Source: Alteromonas gracilis (GTDB lineage Bacteria; Pseudomonadota; Gammaproteobacteria; Enterobacterales; Alteromonadaceae). From it: 64,000 nt of DNA. Shown here piece after piece: positions 63,303-64,000 of this stretch. A program made the position numbers and the translations under genes. The stretch lies in contig NZ_PVNO01000029.1 of the NCBI RefSeq assembly GCF_002993325.1, forward strand, positions 1 through 64,000, written 5' to 3'. Positions within the stretch are counted from its first letter, which is position 1, and each line of letters begins with the position of its first letter. A model generated the notes under the pieces. That model was not told where the DNA came from, did not search any database, and saw nothing but the letters and a program-made list of their open reading frames with translations.

Positions 63303-64000
63303 TTAAAGCTTCCCTTTAATGCTATAAATCGGTTCCATCAACCACTCCATTAAGGTGCGTTGACTGAGATGCACATCAGCAGAGAAGGTCATACCGGCTT
63401 TAAGCGAAATGTTGTTACCGTAAGCTAATATTTCGTTAGCGCTTATCTTTGCGGTGACCAGATACGCAGGTTCGTTTATGGATATCGGTACGTCGATAAG
63501 TTCGCCTGGCAGGATCAGGGAGGGAGAGATATTAGTAATTTCACCCGTCTGCACGCCAAACTTTTGATAGGGAAAAGCGTCGTAGCGAATGTGTAGGGCT
63601 TGCCCTTCACGCAAAAAGCCCGCTGAACGAACCGGTACAGCGATACGCGCCTGGATATCGGAATTGACAGGAAGTAAAGTCAGCAAAGGGCGCGCGTTGT
63701 CAACGGTGTAACCTTTCTTTACACGCAGACCAGACACTTGCCCACTGCGAGGCGCATAAATAGTTTCTTCTGCACTGCTTTTATGACTCACAATCTGCTG
63801 CTGAAGATCGCTCAGCGCGTTTTCCAAATTCGCTATCTCATTGTCCTGGCGCTTAGGTAGCGTTGCGATTTCATGTTGTAGCGTTGCAATATTTGTCTGC
63901 TCTATACGTCTGTCTTTTTTAGCCAGCGTCAGCTGTTGCTCTGCGGTCAACCGCTGAAGCGTATGGTTTTCAAAATCGGCACGGCTGATATGCCCTTTAT
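63303..64000 (-). CDS. HlyD-family membrane fusion protein (5' part outside the window)
   Basis: The frame is open to the window edge, so the N-terminal part with the membrane helix is missing; about 232 residues are visible. Visible are a coiled-coil hairpin (IATLQHEIATLPKRQDNEIANLENALSDLQQQ), a lipoyl-like half (YAPRSGQVSGLRVKKGYTV), and the C-terminal beta-barrel with ISLKAGMTFSADVHLSQRTLMEWLMEPIYS, typical of the CvaA/HlyD adaptors that join a C39 exporter to an outer-membrane channel. First gene seen in the operon; more genes, including another precursor, may lie beyond. Confidence 0.9.
   Translation of the reverse strand, partial: KGHISRADFENHTLQRLTAEQQLTLAKKDRRIEQTNIATLQHEIATLPKRQDNEIANLENALSDLQQQIVSHKSSAEETIYAPRSGQVSGLRVKKGYTVDNARPLLTLLPVNSDIQARIAVPVRSAGFLREGQALHIRYDAFPYQKFGVQTGEITNISPSLILPGELIDVPISINEPAYLVTAKISANEILAYGNNISLKAGMTFSADVHLSQRTLMEWLMEPIYSIKGKL

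Overview
The window looks like a chromosomal segment of a marine gammaproteobacterium of the order Alteromonadales, most likely Alteromonas or a close relative. The grounds are roughly 45 percent G+C by eye, gammaproteobacterial core gene blocks in Enterobacteria-like order (dksA-gluQRS-pcnB-folK-panB-panC; rsmD divergent from ftsYEX with rpoH nearby; rpmE divergent from priA with ftsN-hslVU; metF divergent from metJ), and lineage-type accessory genes (PanP, an SO_0444-type metal exporter, a marine-proteobacterial PdsS/PdsR pair, DUF2959, several EAL proteins). The genus is inferred from gene content only. No rRNA, tRNA, IS element or CRISPR array was seen.

Layout. 1-1150: 3' part of tuf, followed by a palindrome-rich non-coding stretch. 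1.7-12.4 kb: accessory metabolism, transport and envelope genes (TraB/GumN protein, alpha/beta hydrolase, PepSY-type membrane protein, CstA, Cu/Zn permease, CNNM/CorC protein, secreted TonB-C protein, an outer-membrane barrel plus cupredoxin pair). 12.5-15.7 kb: iron block, a Fiu-like receptor with a near-perfect Fur box and a PiuC/YbiX hydroxylase. 15.9-18.9 kb: the pdsS/pdsR two-component pair. 19.2-22.1 kb: a possible small RNA, then yadGH and a TrmB-like methyltransferase in one operon. 22.3-27.6 kb: a degenerate EAL protein, panP, and panCB/folK. 27.5-31.4 kb: pcnB, gluQRS, dksA, sfsA. 31.6-35.7 kb: pepB, small HTH protein, MarC-type protein, yjaG, rsmD. 35.7-43.4 kb: ftsY (with a 15-copy repeat), ftsE, ftsX, two EAL-HDOD paralogues and rpoH. 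43.4-52.3 kb: GNAT/hotdog protein, dtd, pip, small membrane protein and lipoprotein, yihY-type protein, metF/metJ, malic enzyme, rpmE. 52.7-59.3 kb: priA, ftsN, two unfamiliar genes, hslVU.

The most unusual locus is at the right edge (59.47-64.0 kb, minus strand). In transcription order it encodes an HlyD-type adaptor (cut by the window end), a C39-peptidase ABC exporter, a small LuxR-type regulator, a 70-residue peptide with a double-glycine leader, and an ATP-grasp ligase. This is the logic of a RiPP cluster: the ligase would cross-link the core, and the exporter would cut after Gly-Gly and secrete it. A hairpin with a U-rich tail lies between the precursor and the ligase and could set their expression ratio.

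Other points of interest: a motif of about 18-45 bp found five times in intergenic DNA; a probable AUU/AUC start of pcnB as in E. coli; pdsS/pdsR without sortase or target gene in view; the FtsY A-domain expanded by 54-bp repeats; and matched heat-shock signals, with a sigma-E-like promoter before rpoH and a sigma-32-like promoter before hslVU.
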